Source: Allolobophora icterica (lineage: Eukaryota > Annelida > Clitellata > Crassiclitellata > Lumbricidae). Taken from it: a stretch of 64,000 nucleotides of DNA. Of the stretch, positions 1-54,300 are shown piece after piece. The stretch lies in the NCBI GenBank assembly GCA_963556255.1, contig OY744604.1, positions 29,133,599 to 29,197,598 on the forward strand. Direction: 5' to 3'. Below the pieces are notes generated by a model. It was not told the DNA's origin, made no database searches, and worked only from the letters and a program-made list of their open reading frames with translations. The stretch's first letter is position 1, and each line of letters opens with the position of its first letter. A program made the position numbers and the translations under genes.

Positions 1-450
1 CAAGTATCATCCAGCGCTGGATTAACCACTGCTCGTGAACCTTCAGTGATTAGGCCATCCGCCTGAAACAGACTTCCTTTGGATCTGCTTTTCGTCTTAG
101 CTAGGGATTCCTCATGCACTTTCTTACAGACCCTTGACAATTACTGTTCTTTTCCTATTCTGTTGGGCTGGGAGCGCCTCTCGGTAGATATTTTGAAGAG
201 GCGATATGGAAATGCTATGAATCATAAAGAGAATGGTAGCTTGGCTTATGCAGATTTATTTGACTAAGCTCTACCGGGGAATGAGCCACTGGCCCAGTGT
301 CCACCTTTTGTGTAGCATTGCGAAATATCAGGGATTAACATTATATTAGGCTCATTGTATAAGGTTTGATATAAATATAATGACTCTGATATATCATAAA
401 TCTGATACAGTAGAGTGCAGTGTGGTTCAGTTTGGTTTCGAATGGCATTG

Positions 451-503
<53 letters not shown>

Positions 504-1124
504 ATGACATTTCATGATATGATATCGAATAACATTGTACGGTGTATAGGGTGTTCCCGAAAAATCAAAGTTCTAACATGTCAGTGGCCAACCTCTACAA
601 ACTTTCTTTTTAGCCAAACATAAAACCTATAAAGTTACGGCTAGATTGAACACGATTAAGATGTGCCTCGAGGCATTTTCAATTTTTGTATACCCTTCAT
701 GCAGAAACCGGTGTCGAAATTTTACTCCATAGCGGTTTTCAACGCGTAACTTTCAAACGGAAAGATATTCAAAATCGAGTTTTTCTGAAAATGTTCTGTC
801 TACAATATAGTTTTTCTTTCATAAACTTGCGTGACGCCGTGTGACACGTGTAGCGAACAAGGCTTATCAAATGACTTGTACATTTAAGTAATTAGGGCTT
901 AGAATAAGATAATCATTTAGAGTGGCGTTTAACTAGAAAGAATTGCTCTATGAAAAACTGTTGATATTTGCTAATTAATAAGCATTACGTTATCCAACAT
1001 GTTGGATGAATTCCCATCGTAACCAAGCAAGCCAACGAATGGGCGCGCGAGCAGAGAGACACTTGAATTGTCGAGCAAGGAGGTGTATCGGTTGGTGGCG
1101 ATCCAACGTAAAATTTTAAGTAAA
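1..1124. other. No gene recognised; upstream intron or intergenic
   Basis: I find no supportable coding exon here. The short open frames match nothing I know. The stretch holds a (TA)n microsatellite and, just after it, one copy of a degenerate motif around TATCGAATgACATTG that recurs at 2880-3130. The missing 5' exons of the ABCA gene should lie upstream of the window, but I could not find one in this kilobase. Confidence 0.5.
452..500. repeat. (TA)n microsatellite
   Basis: An almost uninterrupted TA dinucleotide run of about 49 bp. The open frame alternating Tyr and Ile across it is an artefact of the repeat. Confidence 0.95.
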
Positions 1125-1238
1125 CCGTTCCTCCACGAGACCGTTCCTCCATGAGACTGTTCCTCCACGAGACCGTTCCTCCACGAGACGGTTCCTCCAC
1201 GAGACCGTTCCTCCATGAGATCGTTCCTCCATGAAACC
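1125..1238 (-). repeat. 16-bp minisatellite array 1 (inverted)
   Basis: About seven copies of a 16-bp unit reading CCGTTCCTCCAYGAGA on the + strand. This is the reverse complement of the unit in the two arrays at 1829-2697 and 3417-3513. Most copies differ only at the C/T of the CAYGAG step. It lies head-to-head with the large array 0.6 kb downstream, so the two could pair as a long stem. Confidence 0.9.
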
Positions 1239-1420
1239 ATTGTTTCTATCAGTAAATCAACGGATTTTTGCGTTGTAAGTCTACATGCTTAGACATTTGG
1301 ACGTAGCATCGATTGGCAGAACGCAGTTGAACGTATGAGTAAGATCGTCAGCGGTTGAGCGACTGTTCAACAGCCTGACAGGATAGGACCCGGAGCGCGA
1401 ACGAAGCAGGATGTCGTTGA

Positions 1421-1673
1421 ATGACGACCAGAGCTTCCTGGGCTAGCCGGAGTGCTGGGCGATCTTACACTTCCAGTAGGTCCGTTAACTTATCCTGGTA
1501 CCGACTGTACATTGCTCTGACATATCCTGAACAAGCAGCCCGATCAGCGGGGTCTTGGTTCGCCTGTTACATCTCTCCAGGCGACGAGCTTGTCGTCGAT
1601 AGGTGCGGCACTCGGCCTTAAACCACGGCGACAGCACCGAGCGGCGCGCCTTTTCAGTGCGAGTTGGAAGCAT
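1421..1673 (-). pseudogene. LINE ORF2 fragment (endonuclease-RT linker)
   Basis: Read on the minus strand, an open stretch contains SPWFKAECRTYRRQARRLER followed by a Thr/Arg-rich segment. A Pro-Trp-Phe...Glu-Cys box followed by an Arg-rich helix is typical of the region between the endonuclease and reverse transcriptase of CR1/jockey-type LINEs. The frame is short and neither enzyme domain is recognisable beside it, so this is a relic wedged between two minisatellite arrays. The assignment rests on the motif pattern only. Confidence 0.45.
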
Positions 1674-1828
1674 CGTGTTGACATCAGTTACAGATGCCTC
1701 TTAGAAGTCAAAGAGGTTAGAGGTCGAAGATGGATCAGCAAAAGCCGGGATGGCGATGAGGGCCTAACGGAAGGCGCCACGATCCAGTTATGTCCAGCAT
1801 CGGAACTGTCGTTCGACATACGTCAGCG

Positions 1829-2697
1829 TCTCATGAAGGAACGGTCTGATGGAGGAACGGTCTGATGGAGGAACGGTTTCATGCATGCAGGAATGGTCTC
1901 ATGGAGGGACGGTCTCATGGAGGAACGGTCTCATGGAGGAACGGTCTCATGGAGGACCGGTTTCATGGAGGAACGGTCTCGTGAAGGAACGGTTTCATGG
2001 AGGAACGGTCTCATGGAGGAACGGTCTCATGGAGGAACGGTCATATGGAGGAACGGTCTCATGGAGGAACGGTCTCATGGAGGAACGGTCTCATGGAGGA
2101 ACGGTTTCATGGAGGAACGGTCTCATGGAGGAACGGTCTCATGGAGGAACGGTCATATGGAGGAACGGTCTCATGGAGGAACGGTCTCATGGAGGAACGG
2201 TCTCATGGAGGAACGGTTTCACGGAGGAAGGGTTTCATGGAGGAACGGTCTCATGGAGGAACGGTCATATGGAGGAACGGTCTAATGGAGGAACGGTCAT
2301 ATGGAGGAACGGTCTCATAGAGGAACGGTCTGATGCAGGAACGGTCTGATGCAGGAACGGTCTCGTGGAGGAACGGTCATATAGAGGAACGGTCTCATGG
2401 ATGAACGGTCATATGGAGGAACGGACTCATGGAGAAACGGTCTCATGGAGGAACGGTCTCATGGAGGAACGGTCTCGTGGAGGAAAGGTCTCATGGAGGA
2501 ATGGTCTCACGGAGGAACGGTCTCGTGGAGGAACGGTCTCATTGAGGGACGGTCTCATGGAGTAACGATCTCATGGAAAAACGGTCTCCTGGAGGAGCGG
2601 TCTCATGGAGGAACGGTCTCGTGAAGGAACGGTTTCATAGCGGAACGGTCTCGTGGAGGAACGGTCTCGTGGAGGAACGGTCTTCTGGAGGAATGGG
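1829..2697 (+). repeat. 16-bp minisatellite array 2 (about 54 copies)
   Basis: A tandem array of the unit ATGGAGGAACGGTCTC, about 54 copies over 870 bp. Common variants are GGTCATAT, GTGGAGG and GATGCAGG. Sixteen is not a multiple of three and the unit has no stop in any forward frame, so all three frames stay open and give the same repeating MEERSHGGTVSWRNGL-type peptide. I treat these frames as by-products, not genes. Confidence 0.95.
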
Positions 2698-2879
2698 TCG
2701 TCCAGCCGGACGTTATCACGTCTGGCAAACCGCCCGCGGTTGAATAACACTGCAGTTCTAGGCGAAACACAGACGCAGTCCGAGTAACAAAATAGTAACG
2801 GATCCATAGAGATTATCCATTGTTAGTTTACAAAGCGAGAAATGATACCATACCGACTTTACACGACCGAATTGAACTG

Positions 2880-3130
2880 GCATAAACACGCTGAGGCGCC
2901 TCTTAGTGAATGATATGGTATCGAATGACATTGCATGGTATGGTATCGACAGTGTATGGTATTTTAACGCGTGGCAGGGTATGTAATTACATTCTATGAT
3001 GTGGTATCGAATGACAGTGTATGGAATGGTAAGAATGGCAGTGTATGGTATGGTATCGAGTGACATTGTATGGTATTGTATCCCATGGCATGGTATGGTA
3101 GGGTAGAGCGTTTTGTGGCATAATATGCTT
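2880..3130. repeat. Degenerate repeat with TATCGAATGACATTG core
   Basis: At least six imperfect copies of a roughly 25-50 bp motif containing GGTATCGAATGACA and TGTATGGTATGG, with variable spacing. A related copy sits after the (TA)n tract near 505-545. There is no coding potential. Confidence 0.6.
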
Positions 3131-3230
3131 AGTGCGGTATTGTAAAGCGCATGGTGCGATATTTTCTCGACTTACTTCCTTCCATATAGCTCGTAATAAT
3201 ACTGAACAGTCTTATCAATTAGATGCCTAA

Positions 3231-3700
3231 CTGGGAACCAAAGTCTGGCTGTTGAGCCACAGTGATTGTTAAAACTATTGCTTATGAGATGCATTAGGTC
3301 TTCTATCTCCAGCCATTAACCTATGTTTGAAAGCCTGTAACATCCGTGTATTACTTCTAAAGATTGCCTTTCTTAACCCAGCCAGCATGCCCACACGAAG
3401 CCGTATTGCTTAATCGTAGAGGAACGATCTCGTGGAGGAACGGTCTCACGGAGGAACGGTCTCGTGGAGGAACGGTCTCACGGAGGAACGGTCTCATGGA
3501 GGAACGGTCTCGTGAACCAAAGCCGCAGTGATTGTTAATACGTGTTTGCTTATTAGCTGCATTTACGTTTTCTGTCACAGCCACTATAGGCTATGTTTAG
3601 AAAGCATGGTGTAGCCTGACATCAGTGTGATACTTCCGACGATTGTTTTTCATAACCCTGTTTGCATGCCCACACGAAGTCATATATAGGAATCGTATTC
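3231..3700 (+). repeat. Direct duplication flanking minisatellite array 3
   Basis: Two diverged direct copies of about 185 bp (3231-3415 and 3514-3700) lie either side of the small array at 3417-3513. Shared blocks, in order, are GAACCAAAG, CAGTGATTGTTAA, the CTATGTTT block and GCATGCCCACACGAAG. The array therefore sits at the junction of a local duplication. Confidence 0.7.
3417..3513 (+). repeat. 16-bp minisatellite array 3
   Basis: Six copies of the same GGAGGAACGGTCTCRT unit as array 2, in the same orientation, 720 bp downstream. The end runs directly into the second copy of the flanking duplication (CGTGAACCAAAG). Confidence 0.92.
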
Positions 3701-3811
3701 CCATATGGGACCCGTGTAGAGCCAAACGTTATCCCATGTAATGTCCGTAAAGATTCTGGCAGGGATGTTCTCACAAAGAGGTAAAGTTCACGTCATCTTG
3801 CTATGTCGTAG

Positions 3812-45918
<42,107 letters not shown>

Positions 45919-46032
45919 CAATGAGACATCTCGGCATATTCTGGTTTTTGCATAACGAGACTACATAAAACATAAGAAGATAAAACAACTATACCGTTGA
46001 TAATCAAATAATTTAACGCTTACAAAATTTTC

Positions 46033-46038
46033 ATTAAA
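46033..46038 (+). terminator. Candidate poly(A) signal ATTAAA for the ABCA gene
   Basis: ATTAAA lies 115 bp after the stop codon. No AATAAA is seen between the stop and this site. It is the best candidate by position only. Confidence 0.35.
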
Positions 46039-46367
46039 TTACTTAGTGAATGTCTCTGACGTGTTGTCAATACACATCGTGTCGTCGCGAAGTAGACCCT
46101 ACGTCCTTAACTGAAGCCTGTAGGAGACGGATCGAATTTCATGTCAATCCGGTCATGTTGCGCAAAGACAACAGCTCTATCCGCTGCTTCTGATTAGTAT
46201 TATTTTGGAGAGAAATATTTAGGAGCATAGTAATTGTCTGGAGGGTAAGGTGTCGTCTTCAAGGTTAGTAAGAAAAGTACCTTGAAAAGTGATGGTGCAC
46301 TAAAATCAAACCGTGATGAGATCAATATCCAGAAGATCAGAAAATTGTGTACCATGCAGCTCTCGTG

Positions 46368-46446
46368 AACCTGTTGGTTCCTAATCTGCGTTAACCTGTT
46401 GGTTCCTAATCTGCGTTAACCTGTTGGTTCCTAATCTGCGTTAACT
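46368..46446 (+). repeat. Three tandem 25-bp repeats
   Basis: Three copies of AACCTGTTGGTTCCTAATCT+GCGTT in the 3' flank of the ABCA gene, nearly identical. Confidence 0.93.
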
Positions 46447-46669
46447 TCTGTATATCAAACCTCTCGACCCTCTTACATTTGCAGCTATTCACTTTCCATC
46501 CGCCTAGATCTACTCGTTCCTCATCACACCTTTCTCTATGTTGGCATCCAGTCTCCTCCTCTGAAATTCTGAAATCGCTCCTTAATCTACGATGCACCAG
46601 CTGCTTCGAACGAACTCCAACAGGTCGCTCAACCCCTCTCTCGTCTGTCAGTCTCACATCTCATTTGCT

Positions 46670-46985
46670 TACCCACTCAGAACATATGGTCATGGATGTC
46701 ATGAACGAGGGAGAGGTTCCAGAGTGGATATGGTACACGAGGGGTTAGATTTTAAAGGCGATACGGGCGCGCTTCGGAACCCAGCTTAGTTGTTGCAGGG
46801 ATGGCGTGATGTGATCTGTAGGACCAAGACTCTTAATTAGGCGAGCGGCCGTGTGTAGAAAAGATGATAGGTGCTGTAGTGTCGATGAAGGAAGACCGGA
46901 TAGGACAAACTTGCAGTAGACAAGGCGAGAGATAGCGAAGGCTTGAATAAGAATACGGAGGCAAGTTTAATTTAGGCAAAGTTTC
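46670..46985 (-). pseudogene. L2/CR1-like LINE fragment, minus, copy 1
   Basis: Homologous over about 300 bp to 49489-49800, sharing e.g. GAGGGAGAGGTTCCAGAG, GTAGTGTCGATGAAGGAAGA and CGAAGGCTTGAATAAGAATA. That second copy reads as LINE RT thumb. This one is more decayed and shows no long frame. Confidence 0.75.
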
Positions 46986-47092
46986 ATCTTATGGCAATGA
47001 GTCGAATTGACCACTCTGCAATAGGCTAAGATTGTGCTGCGGTTACATCTTTCTAAACAGATAAGTAAAGACATTGGTGTAGGTTTTTTACA

Positions 47093-48426
47093 TGTGCATT
47101 GGGTCGATGGCATTCCAAGTTATATACTACAAAATAAATTACCAGTACTTCCAAAGTAGAAATTTGCATTGGGTCGATGGCATTCCAAGTTATATACTAC
47201 AAAATAAATTACCAGTACTTCCAAAGTAGAAATTTGCATTGGGTCGATGGCATTCCAAGTTATATACTACAAAATAAATTACCAGTACTTCCAAAGTAGA
47301 AATTTGCATTGGGTCGATGGCATTCCAAGTTATATACTACAAAATAAATTACCAGTACTTCCAAAGTATAAATTTGCATTGGGTCGATGGCATTCCAAGT
47401 TATATACTACAAAATAAACTACCAGTACTTCCAAAGTATAAATTTGCATTGGGTCGATGGCATTCCAAGTTATATACTACAAAATAAATTACCAGTACTT
47501 CCAAAGTAGAAATTTGCATTGGGTCGATGGCATTCCAAGTTATGTACTACAAAATAAATTACCAGTACTTCCAAAGTAGAAATTTGCATTGGGTCGATGG
47601 CATTCCAAGTTATGTACTACAAAATAAATTACCAGTACTTCCAAAGTATAAATTTGCATTGGGTCGATGGCATTCCAAGTTATGTACTGCAAAATATATT
47701 ACCAGTACTTCCAAAGTATAAATTTGCATTGGGTCGATGGCATTCCAAGTTATATACTACAAAATAAATTACCAGTTCTTCCAAAGTATAAATTTGCATT
47801 GGGTCGATGGCATTCCAAGTTATATACTACAAAATAAATTACCAGTACTTCCAAAGTAGAAATTTGCATTGGGTCGATGGCATTCCAAGTTATGTACTAC
47901 AAAATAAATTACCAGTACTTCCAAAGTAGAAATTTGCATTGGGTCGATGGCATTCCAAGTTATGTACTACAAAATAAATTACCAGTACTTCCAAAGTAGA
48001 AATTTGCATTGGGTCGATGGCATTCCAAGTTATGTGCTACAAAATAAATTACCAGTACTTCCAAAGTAGAAATTTGCATTGGGTCGATGGCATTCCAAGT
48101 TATGTACTACAAAATAAATTACCAGTACTTCCAAAGTAGAAATTTGCATTGGGTCGATGGCATTCCAAGTTATGTACTACAAAATAAATTACCAGTACTT
48201 CCAAAGTAGAAATTTGCATTGGGTCGATGGCATTCCAAGTTATATACTACAAAATAAATTACCAGTACTTCCAAAGTAGAAATTTGCATTGGGTCGATGG
48301 CATTCCAAGTTATGTACTACAAAATAAATTACCAGTACTTCCAAAGTAGAAATTTGCATTGGGTCGATGGCATTCCAAGTTATGTGCTACAAAATAAATT
48401 ACCAGTACTTACAAAGTAGAAATTTT
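47093..48426 (+). repeat. 70-bp satellite array, 19 copies
   Basis: A head-to-tail array with a 70-bp period; the unit contains GCATTGGGTCGATGGCATTC, CAAGTTATRTACTACAAAAT and TACCAGTACTTCCAAAGTAK. Copies differ mainly at a few sites (TATATAC/TATGTAC, GTAGAA/GTATAA). There are no spacers of differing sequence, so it is not CRISPR-like. A single diverged unit occurs at about 49992-50045. Confidence 0.97.
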
Positions 48427-48971
48427 AGAATTGATTGGACTACTTCCTGCTGCTGTTTTGCTGGAAGCGTTGCGTTGAAATGCTACGGTATATTACCTTA
48501 TTATTCTATAACTGACAAATTAACTACATGTATATTGTGTGGGATCATCACATTGACATGTAAACTCCTTGCACAATGCACATGATTGTATGGACAATTA
48601 CTAGCAATGCAAACCATGGTTTTTTTGTTCTTGTTGTTGAATATTTTGGAAACGTTTTAGCTCTTAAACATCGTTGTTTCGTTACCATCAGTAAGTTTCC
48701 ACGCAGTTTAGAGTTTCAAACTCTTGAGGAGAACTAAACTAAGTGTAGCACGATCAAGTCTGTGGCTCCAAGCTCTTCTTTATCAGTAGGCTGATGTTCA
48801 ATGCTGTCAGATCCTCTAGTCCATGAGATCTTAAGTCGACGACGTGGTCTTCTCAAATCTCCTTCGTCTTGTGCGTTGCTGCTCAAGAGGTTCCTCGGTG
48901 TTCCTCATTATCCGGAGCACGCGCGACATACCTGTAAAATCCTGCATTTCTCGTATTACAATACGGCTAAG
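48427..48971. other. Sequence after the satellite, no feature
   Basis: The last satellite unit breaks off at AATTTTAGAATTG. The following 540 bp hold no recognisable gene or repeat. Confidence 0.5.
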
Positions 48972-49129
48972 CAGGGGCGTCTACACCATAGAAACCGTGG
49001 AGCAAATGCTCCATCCAAGAAATGGGGGAAGATCTGTCAGTGTGTGTGCCACCATTTTAGGAAGAGGGAGGCAGAGGGAGGGGGAAAGGGGAAATTGCTC
49101 CAATGACTTAGGGGGGATAGACGCCCCTG
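48972..49129. mobile_element. hAT-type MITE (158 bp)
   Basis: Ends CAGGGGCGTCTA...TAGACGCCCCTG with a perfect 8-bp duplication CGGCTAAG (48964-48971, 49130-49137). Purine-rich interior; no coding capacity. Confidence 0.94.
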
Positions 49130-49189
49130 CGGCTAAGTAGGTTTATTCTCTATCAAGGCCTGCCTATGCATTTAATTGATTTGCCTAGT

Positions 49190-49813
49190 TGCGTAATACA
49201 ATACAATACAATACAACTAAAGATTTATAGCGCGCATTAACAAGACAAGTCTTGTACGAGAGCGAGCTGCGCTGCATTCCTAGTCATAGTGCAATGTGAA
49301 TAGATCAGTTTTTAATGTTGATGTCAAATGAGCAACAGATGCGCATTGACGGACTATTATAGTTGGGTGACTGTTCCATTCTATGGATCCTGAAACCGAG
49401 AAGGAACGACTACCAAACTTCCGGATGGTGAAAAGTATGGTAAAATCCACTTGCGTGGCCGATCGAAGTCCTTTGGAATTGGAAGCACAACATATGACCC
49501 TGGATGTCATATGCACGAGGGAGAGGTTCCAGAGGGGATATGATATGTACATGAAGAGTTAGATTTTGAAGGTTATACGGGCGCGGATGGGAAGCCAATG
49601 TAGCTGCTGCAGGGATGGCATGGTGTGATCTATAGGACCAGAACCTTTTATTAGGTAAGCGGTCGTGTTTAGAACGGACGATAGGGGTTGTAGTGTCGAT
49701 GAAGGAAGACCGGATAGGACAGAGTTGCAGCAGGCAAGGCGAGAGATGACGAAGGCTTGAATAAGAATACTGAGCCCAGTTTCATTTAGGCAACGTTCCT
49801 CAACCATAATCAT
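49190..49813 (-). pseudogene. L2/CR1-like LINE 3' end, minus, copy 2
   Basis: The minus strand gives SILIQAFVISRLACCNSVLS, GLPSSTLQPLSSVLNTTAYL, then SLQQLHWLPIRARITFKI and further on SRSFSVSGSIEWNSHPTIIV. These are the RT thumb and C-terminal segments of an L2/CR1-type LINE. The 3' tail is the TTGTATTGTATTG repeat (+ strand ACAATACAATACAATAC at 49196-49213). Frames are broken at about 49555. Confidence 0.85.
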
Positions 49814-49991
49814 AACCTACTGCTAAGAGCACACGGTGATACTTTATCGTATGACGGAGGTAAAACCTTTTACGTTTGGTGACTCGTTGCAGCGAAATCA
49901 GTGGAAAATGTTACGCTTAAAATTGACCCATGGTTACATCTTGTTACACACATTTATGTAATGACGGCTTAACTGCCCTTAATGTTCAATA

Positions 49992-50045
49992 TGTCGATGA
50001 CATTCCGAGTAAAAAAATACAAAAACAAATTACCAGAACCGCTTA
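49992..50045 (+). repeat. Single diverged unit related to the 70-bp satellite
   Basis: TGTCGATGACATTCCGAGT...ATACAAAAACAAATTACCAG matches the satellite unit (GTCGATGGCATTCCAAGT...CTACAAAATAAATTACCAG). It lies in the same position relative to its LINE fragment as the array does to the copy at 46670-46985. Confidence 0.7.
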
Positions 50046-50825
50046 AAGCGGATATGTTAGAAGGTAACATCCCTTACTGTAAAGTGCTTTCGGCTGTTTA
50101 TTGCGCTCTAAGCTTAGTCTAGACTCTAGAGTATTACGATATCGTGCTTTTTGCTAATTTTCAACGAATGAAGACGTCTATTTTAAACGAATGCAAATGT
50201 TCACGTTTTATGCAGCGACCACAGTCATTTCTCTCAAACGCCTCTACTGTACTCACTTTTCAATGAATTTACCGGGTGAGATTCTTCACCATCGCTGCCT
50301 GTTTCAGTTGGTTTAGGTAACTTAAGGGCCTCGTGTGCGGACCATGCTAGCCCGAGATTTGAAGCTTTTAAGCAGTCCACCATCGACATGCGAACCGGTT
50401 TCCGCACGCACAGAAGTGAATGGGACGGACGTATGGTGTAACTAGGGTGACCACACGTCCCGGATTGTCCGGGACAGTCCCGGAATTTGCATAAATGTCC
50501 CGCGTCCCGGACACGTCCTTTCCGGGACAATGAAACGTCCCGGAATGAATTTTCTATTATTAAATAGGGGGCCTACGTAGAATTTGATATTTTAATTTTC
50601 CAATAATTAGTTTAAAAAAATAAAAACATCAACAAGTACGCAGCGCGGCACAAAATTTACAAATCCTCGGCACAATGTAGACCTAATCTTAAGAGTATGG
50701 CTAACTCTGGGCATGATGCTATGAGTCTACCTTCTGCAATAGACGCTGATATGGACAGCCGTAGGTGGTCTATAATTCTAAAAAGCAGGAACTGTCAATT
50801 TACCAAATCTTTTGAAGATAGTCGC

Positions 50826-50914
50826 ATTCATCATGAGCATACCCGTTTCAAATGCTGCAGTTGAACGAGTGTTTAGTTTGATGGAATCAATCTGGTACGA
50901 TATAAGAAACAGAT
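50826..50914 (+). pseudogene. hAT transposase C-terminus (hATC), 5' half of split relic
   Basis: The + frame reads IMSIPVSNAAVERVFSLMES+IWYDIRNR. 'P.SNA.VER.FS.M' is the core of the hAT dimerisation domain. The coding sequence then meets the inverted repeat of the inserted element; after it, ELIKAEL and FDMDCQTFNNFVKGNKELL (55530-55610) continue the typical hAT C-terminus with a frameshift. No upstream catalytic part remains. Confidence 0.8.
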
Positions 50915-51389
50915 GATTAACATGGTCTTACGGACAAGTGGGCTAACCCCTTTTTTCATTTTACGGAGAAAATCAATTTTTTTTAAATTACCATTTTAGT
51001 ATTCCGTTTATTTTTAAAGTTGTTATATATTCAATATTGCTTTGAACATAGACTGCTACACAGCATTTAAAAAGTTTGAGATAAATGCTATTAGCAGAGA
51101 AAAAAAGCAAAAAGCTGGTTAGCCCACTTGTCCATAATTCATATTGCTCTAATCTGAGTTAGCCCACAAGTGTACAATAATAAAATGTAGAATCATTAAC
51201 TTTATTATGCAATTCTAACATTAAGAAAACAAGTTAAGACTCGCTTAGACTAAGACTGGTCACGACTAGTTAAGTTTAGTTACCATAAATCTACAAAATA
51301 GCGTTAAAATTGGGAAAGGATTTAGTGTAGAACCTAAATGGCAACTAAACATGTTGAAAACACAACAATTATTAGCATTGAACACCATG

Positions 51390-54300
51390 CTATTGATTTT
51401 GTTCGATTTCAAAGTCTAAAACTTCCGGAAACCCATCAATGTCATCCTCCTGCGGTTTTGCAGCAGTAGGCAAGGTGTTGTAGAAATTGTGATGAATTGG
51501 AGGAATGAGATGTAGCATGCTCAATAGGTCCTTCTTTTTCAGCGGATTTATTTTTCGTTCGCCTTCAGCATATAGCTTGCCCCGCGGTATTTGATCAAGT
51601 GGCACATTTCTTCCTCGTTTAGAAATGTCAACTTCTTTCCAATCTTCTATTGGATCATGACTGTAGCGTACAAATAGTGTCTTAGGACATGACCGGCGAT
51701 ATTGGATTTGCTTCATGTGCAACCAGTTGACCTTATCCTTGCTTGTATCTTGTTTCCTATTTGTAATCTGCTGCTCCAGTGGTGCTGTTGTTAGAAATCT
51801 GTCAGTTGTCATGTTAATGACGCTGAATGGCCTCGATTTACTTCGTGCTTCAGAAATGATGTCATACCATTCTTGGGGGTGAAAAATATGAGGGTGATAT
51901 TTTCGGCGTTTCTCTATGTCTGAGAAGTCAGAATCATTAGGCAAGAAACTGTGACCGCTTTCCAAGAATTTTTGAGTTATGGTGGAATATGGTAAACTGG
52001 TGTCACTCACTAACGCAAGCATCGAAACAGACATCTTAATATTTCGATTTTGGCCACCACAGCTGTCAGACCATGCTATTAACTCTGATTTATCACTATC
52101 TGCATTGTCGTAAATATATTTATTTAGACAAGATGCAATCTCCTGGGAACCTCTGGATGCTTGGGCCTCGTGCCAAACATGCATATGACCTGTTTCATTT
52201 TCACAGTTGTGAATGCCCAAGTTATATACCATAAGTTGTCTTTTATAGTACACAACATTAGTGCTTAGTGATGGAGTAGGCAGAGTACTTTGGAGGTCAA
52301 ATGTTATCACAGACGCAGTGTTCCTCGAGTTTTTTGCCTCATGTCTGTCAGTTGTAAGTGCATCACGAGCAAGTTGTGCACTTCTCTGATGGCTATCTCT
52401 GTTTGCTTCAATGTCTTTGATTTTCTGTTCTATGTCATCATCTTTTTTCGGCTGTTGCAATGCTGCAAGCTGGACCTTGAAACTGTCACAACGTGTGCAG
52501 GTATCTTTCTGTGGCTCCTTAAATTTCAAGTTAAAGTCACGGTGGAATATCTTCCTATAAAGAGCTTCACTGATGGGATTAACTTTCCTCTGGCTGCAAT
52601 CTGTACAATACATTCTATACATCAAAGCCAAGTTTAATGTTTGTGGCAGATATTTCACATGTTCGTTATCTTTTCGACAGTAATGACTGATGTATTGAGG
52701 ATAACTGCTTATGTGTCTCCTAACCATATCGACATCCACGTCTGATTTCTTATTTGCTGGGGATTTTTTCCCTCGTTTCTCACTAAATGATTCTTCTACT
52801 TCTCTGCTTAGTGCTCGCCCAAGACTACCGTTTGACAACTGCAGTACATTGCAAAACATTTTTTTGCATACTCTAACATCTGTGAGGTCCTCCTTAGTTA
52901 GACAAAATGTGCGTGTTTTCTGCCTGCGCGATTCGTTTAACTTATCGCTGTAGCGTTTCTTCACAGAAATCTGCCGAACGTGTCCGCATATAAAAGCTAA
53001 CTTTGCGTCACGTGTTGAGTTCCAATAAAGATTAAACATGTGTTGTTTTTCAGCAGTAGACAATTTTGAAGCACATTTCACTGGACATAAACAGTCATAG
53101 TCTCTAAAGACGATAGCAGCCACTTGTTTTCCAGATCGGTTCATGTACTGTTCTCCATTGTTTCTCTTTTGTTTTGCTACATTTCGTTTCCAACTACTTG
53201 AATCACCAAACCTCTTTTTTGTAAATGATTGAGTGGGAACAATATTATCTGCCGTTTGAATTAGGACCTCTGAACTTCCTTCTGCAACAGCTTGATCCAA
53301 GACTGGTCCAGTTGTGGCAATGACATACTCAGTTGTTGCATCAGAATTTTGGTCAGCAGCTGGTTCAGCTGCAGTTGGTCGAACGATGACAGCTTTCGTT
53401 GATGGTTCGTTAGAGATCAGCTCTGGCTCTGCTACGGTTGGTTGAGCAACGACAGTTTCCACCAGTTCTTCGACTGGTTCGGATGGGGCTGGTGCGGCAA
53501 CAACAGATTCTGCTGCTACTTGGTCAGTGACTTGTTTGGTTGCTGTTGGTGGCAGTACCGTCGTTGGTCGAACGATGACACCTTCCGTTGATGGCTCGTT
53601 AGAGATCAGCTCTGGCTCTGCTACGGTTGGTTGAGCAACGACAGTTTCCACCAGTTCTTCGACTGGTTCGGATGGGGCTGGTGCGGCAACAACAGATTCT
53701 GCTGCTACTTGGTCAGTGACTTGTTTGGTTGCTGTTGGTAGTGGTACCATCGTTTCTACCAAAGACTGCGTTGCGTACGAGTTGGTTGTATACCCCTAAG
53801 CCGTAATTTTTGCTGGTTACCGGCTGGCTTGAGCAAATTTACGGCTGGTTTTTCGGCTAGCCGTAAAAGAGCGTAAACTACCTTTTCGGCTAGCCGTAAA
53901 TGTTTACGGCTAGCCGAAAGAGGTAGTTTACGCTTTTTAAGCGCGTAAACTACCTTGCTCGACTATAAGTGCATAAATCATTAACACAGTAATACAATAT
54001 ACACTAGGGACTACTTTTAAATTGAAAGGTGGGCAATATTCACTCAGTCTGAAAATAATTTTAGAAATAAATTCAAATAATTATGCTAAGAAATAAACGG
54101 ACATTAAATTATTTCATGTTTTCAGTCCACGTACGTACATTGCATCGAGTTCACATTCAATTACGATTTATGAGTATGTAAAACTGATTGGAAGTTAGAA
54201 CCACAAAATAATAGGGCTACCAGACATGCATTAATAGGTGTAGGCCTAGCCGCATAGCGAGAGAAAAAAGAAACAGATACACAGAAACAAAAAATTGAAA

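Noticed and set aside
79..267. Possible upstream ABCA exon
   Set aside because: The translated frame shows no ABCA motif, no convincing acceptor or donor, and no match to the expected extracellular domain.
1849..2624. Several open frames of 60-166 codons with MEERSHGGTVSWRNGL repeats
   Set aside because: All three frames of a 16-bp minisatellite are open and give the same repeat, so openness is no evidence of a gene.
47093..48426. CRISPR-like array
   Set aside because: The 70-bp units are contiguous, with no unique spacers, in a eukaryotic genome; it is a satellite array.
50914..50920. TTAA target site (Kolobok-type) for the 4.6-kb element
   Set aside because: A TTAA lies next to the left end, but the nearest one on the right (about 55541) is not at the matching distance from the inverted repeat.
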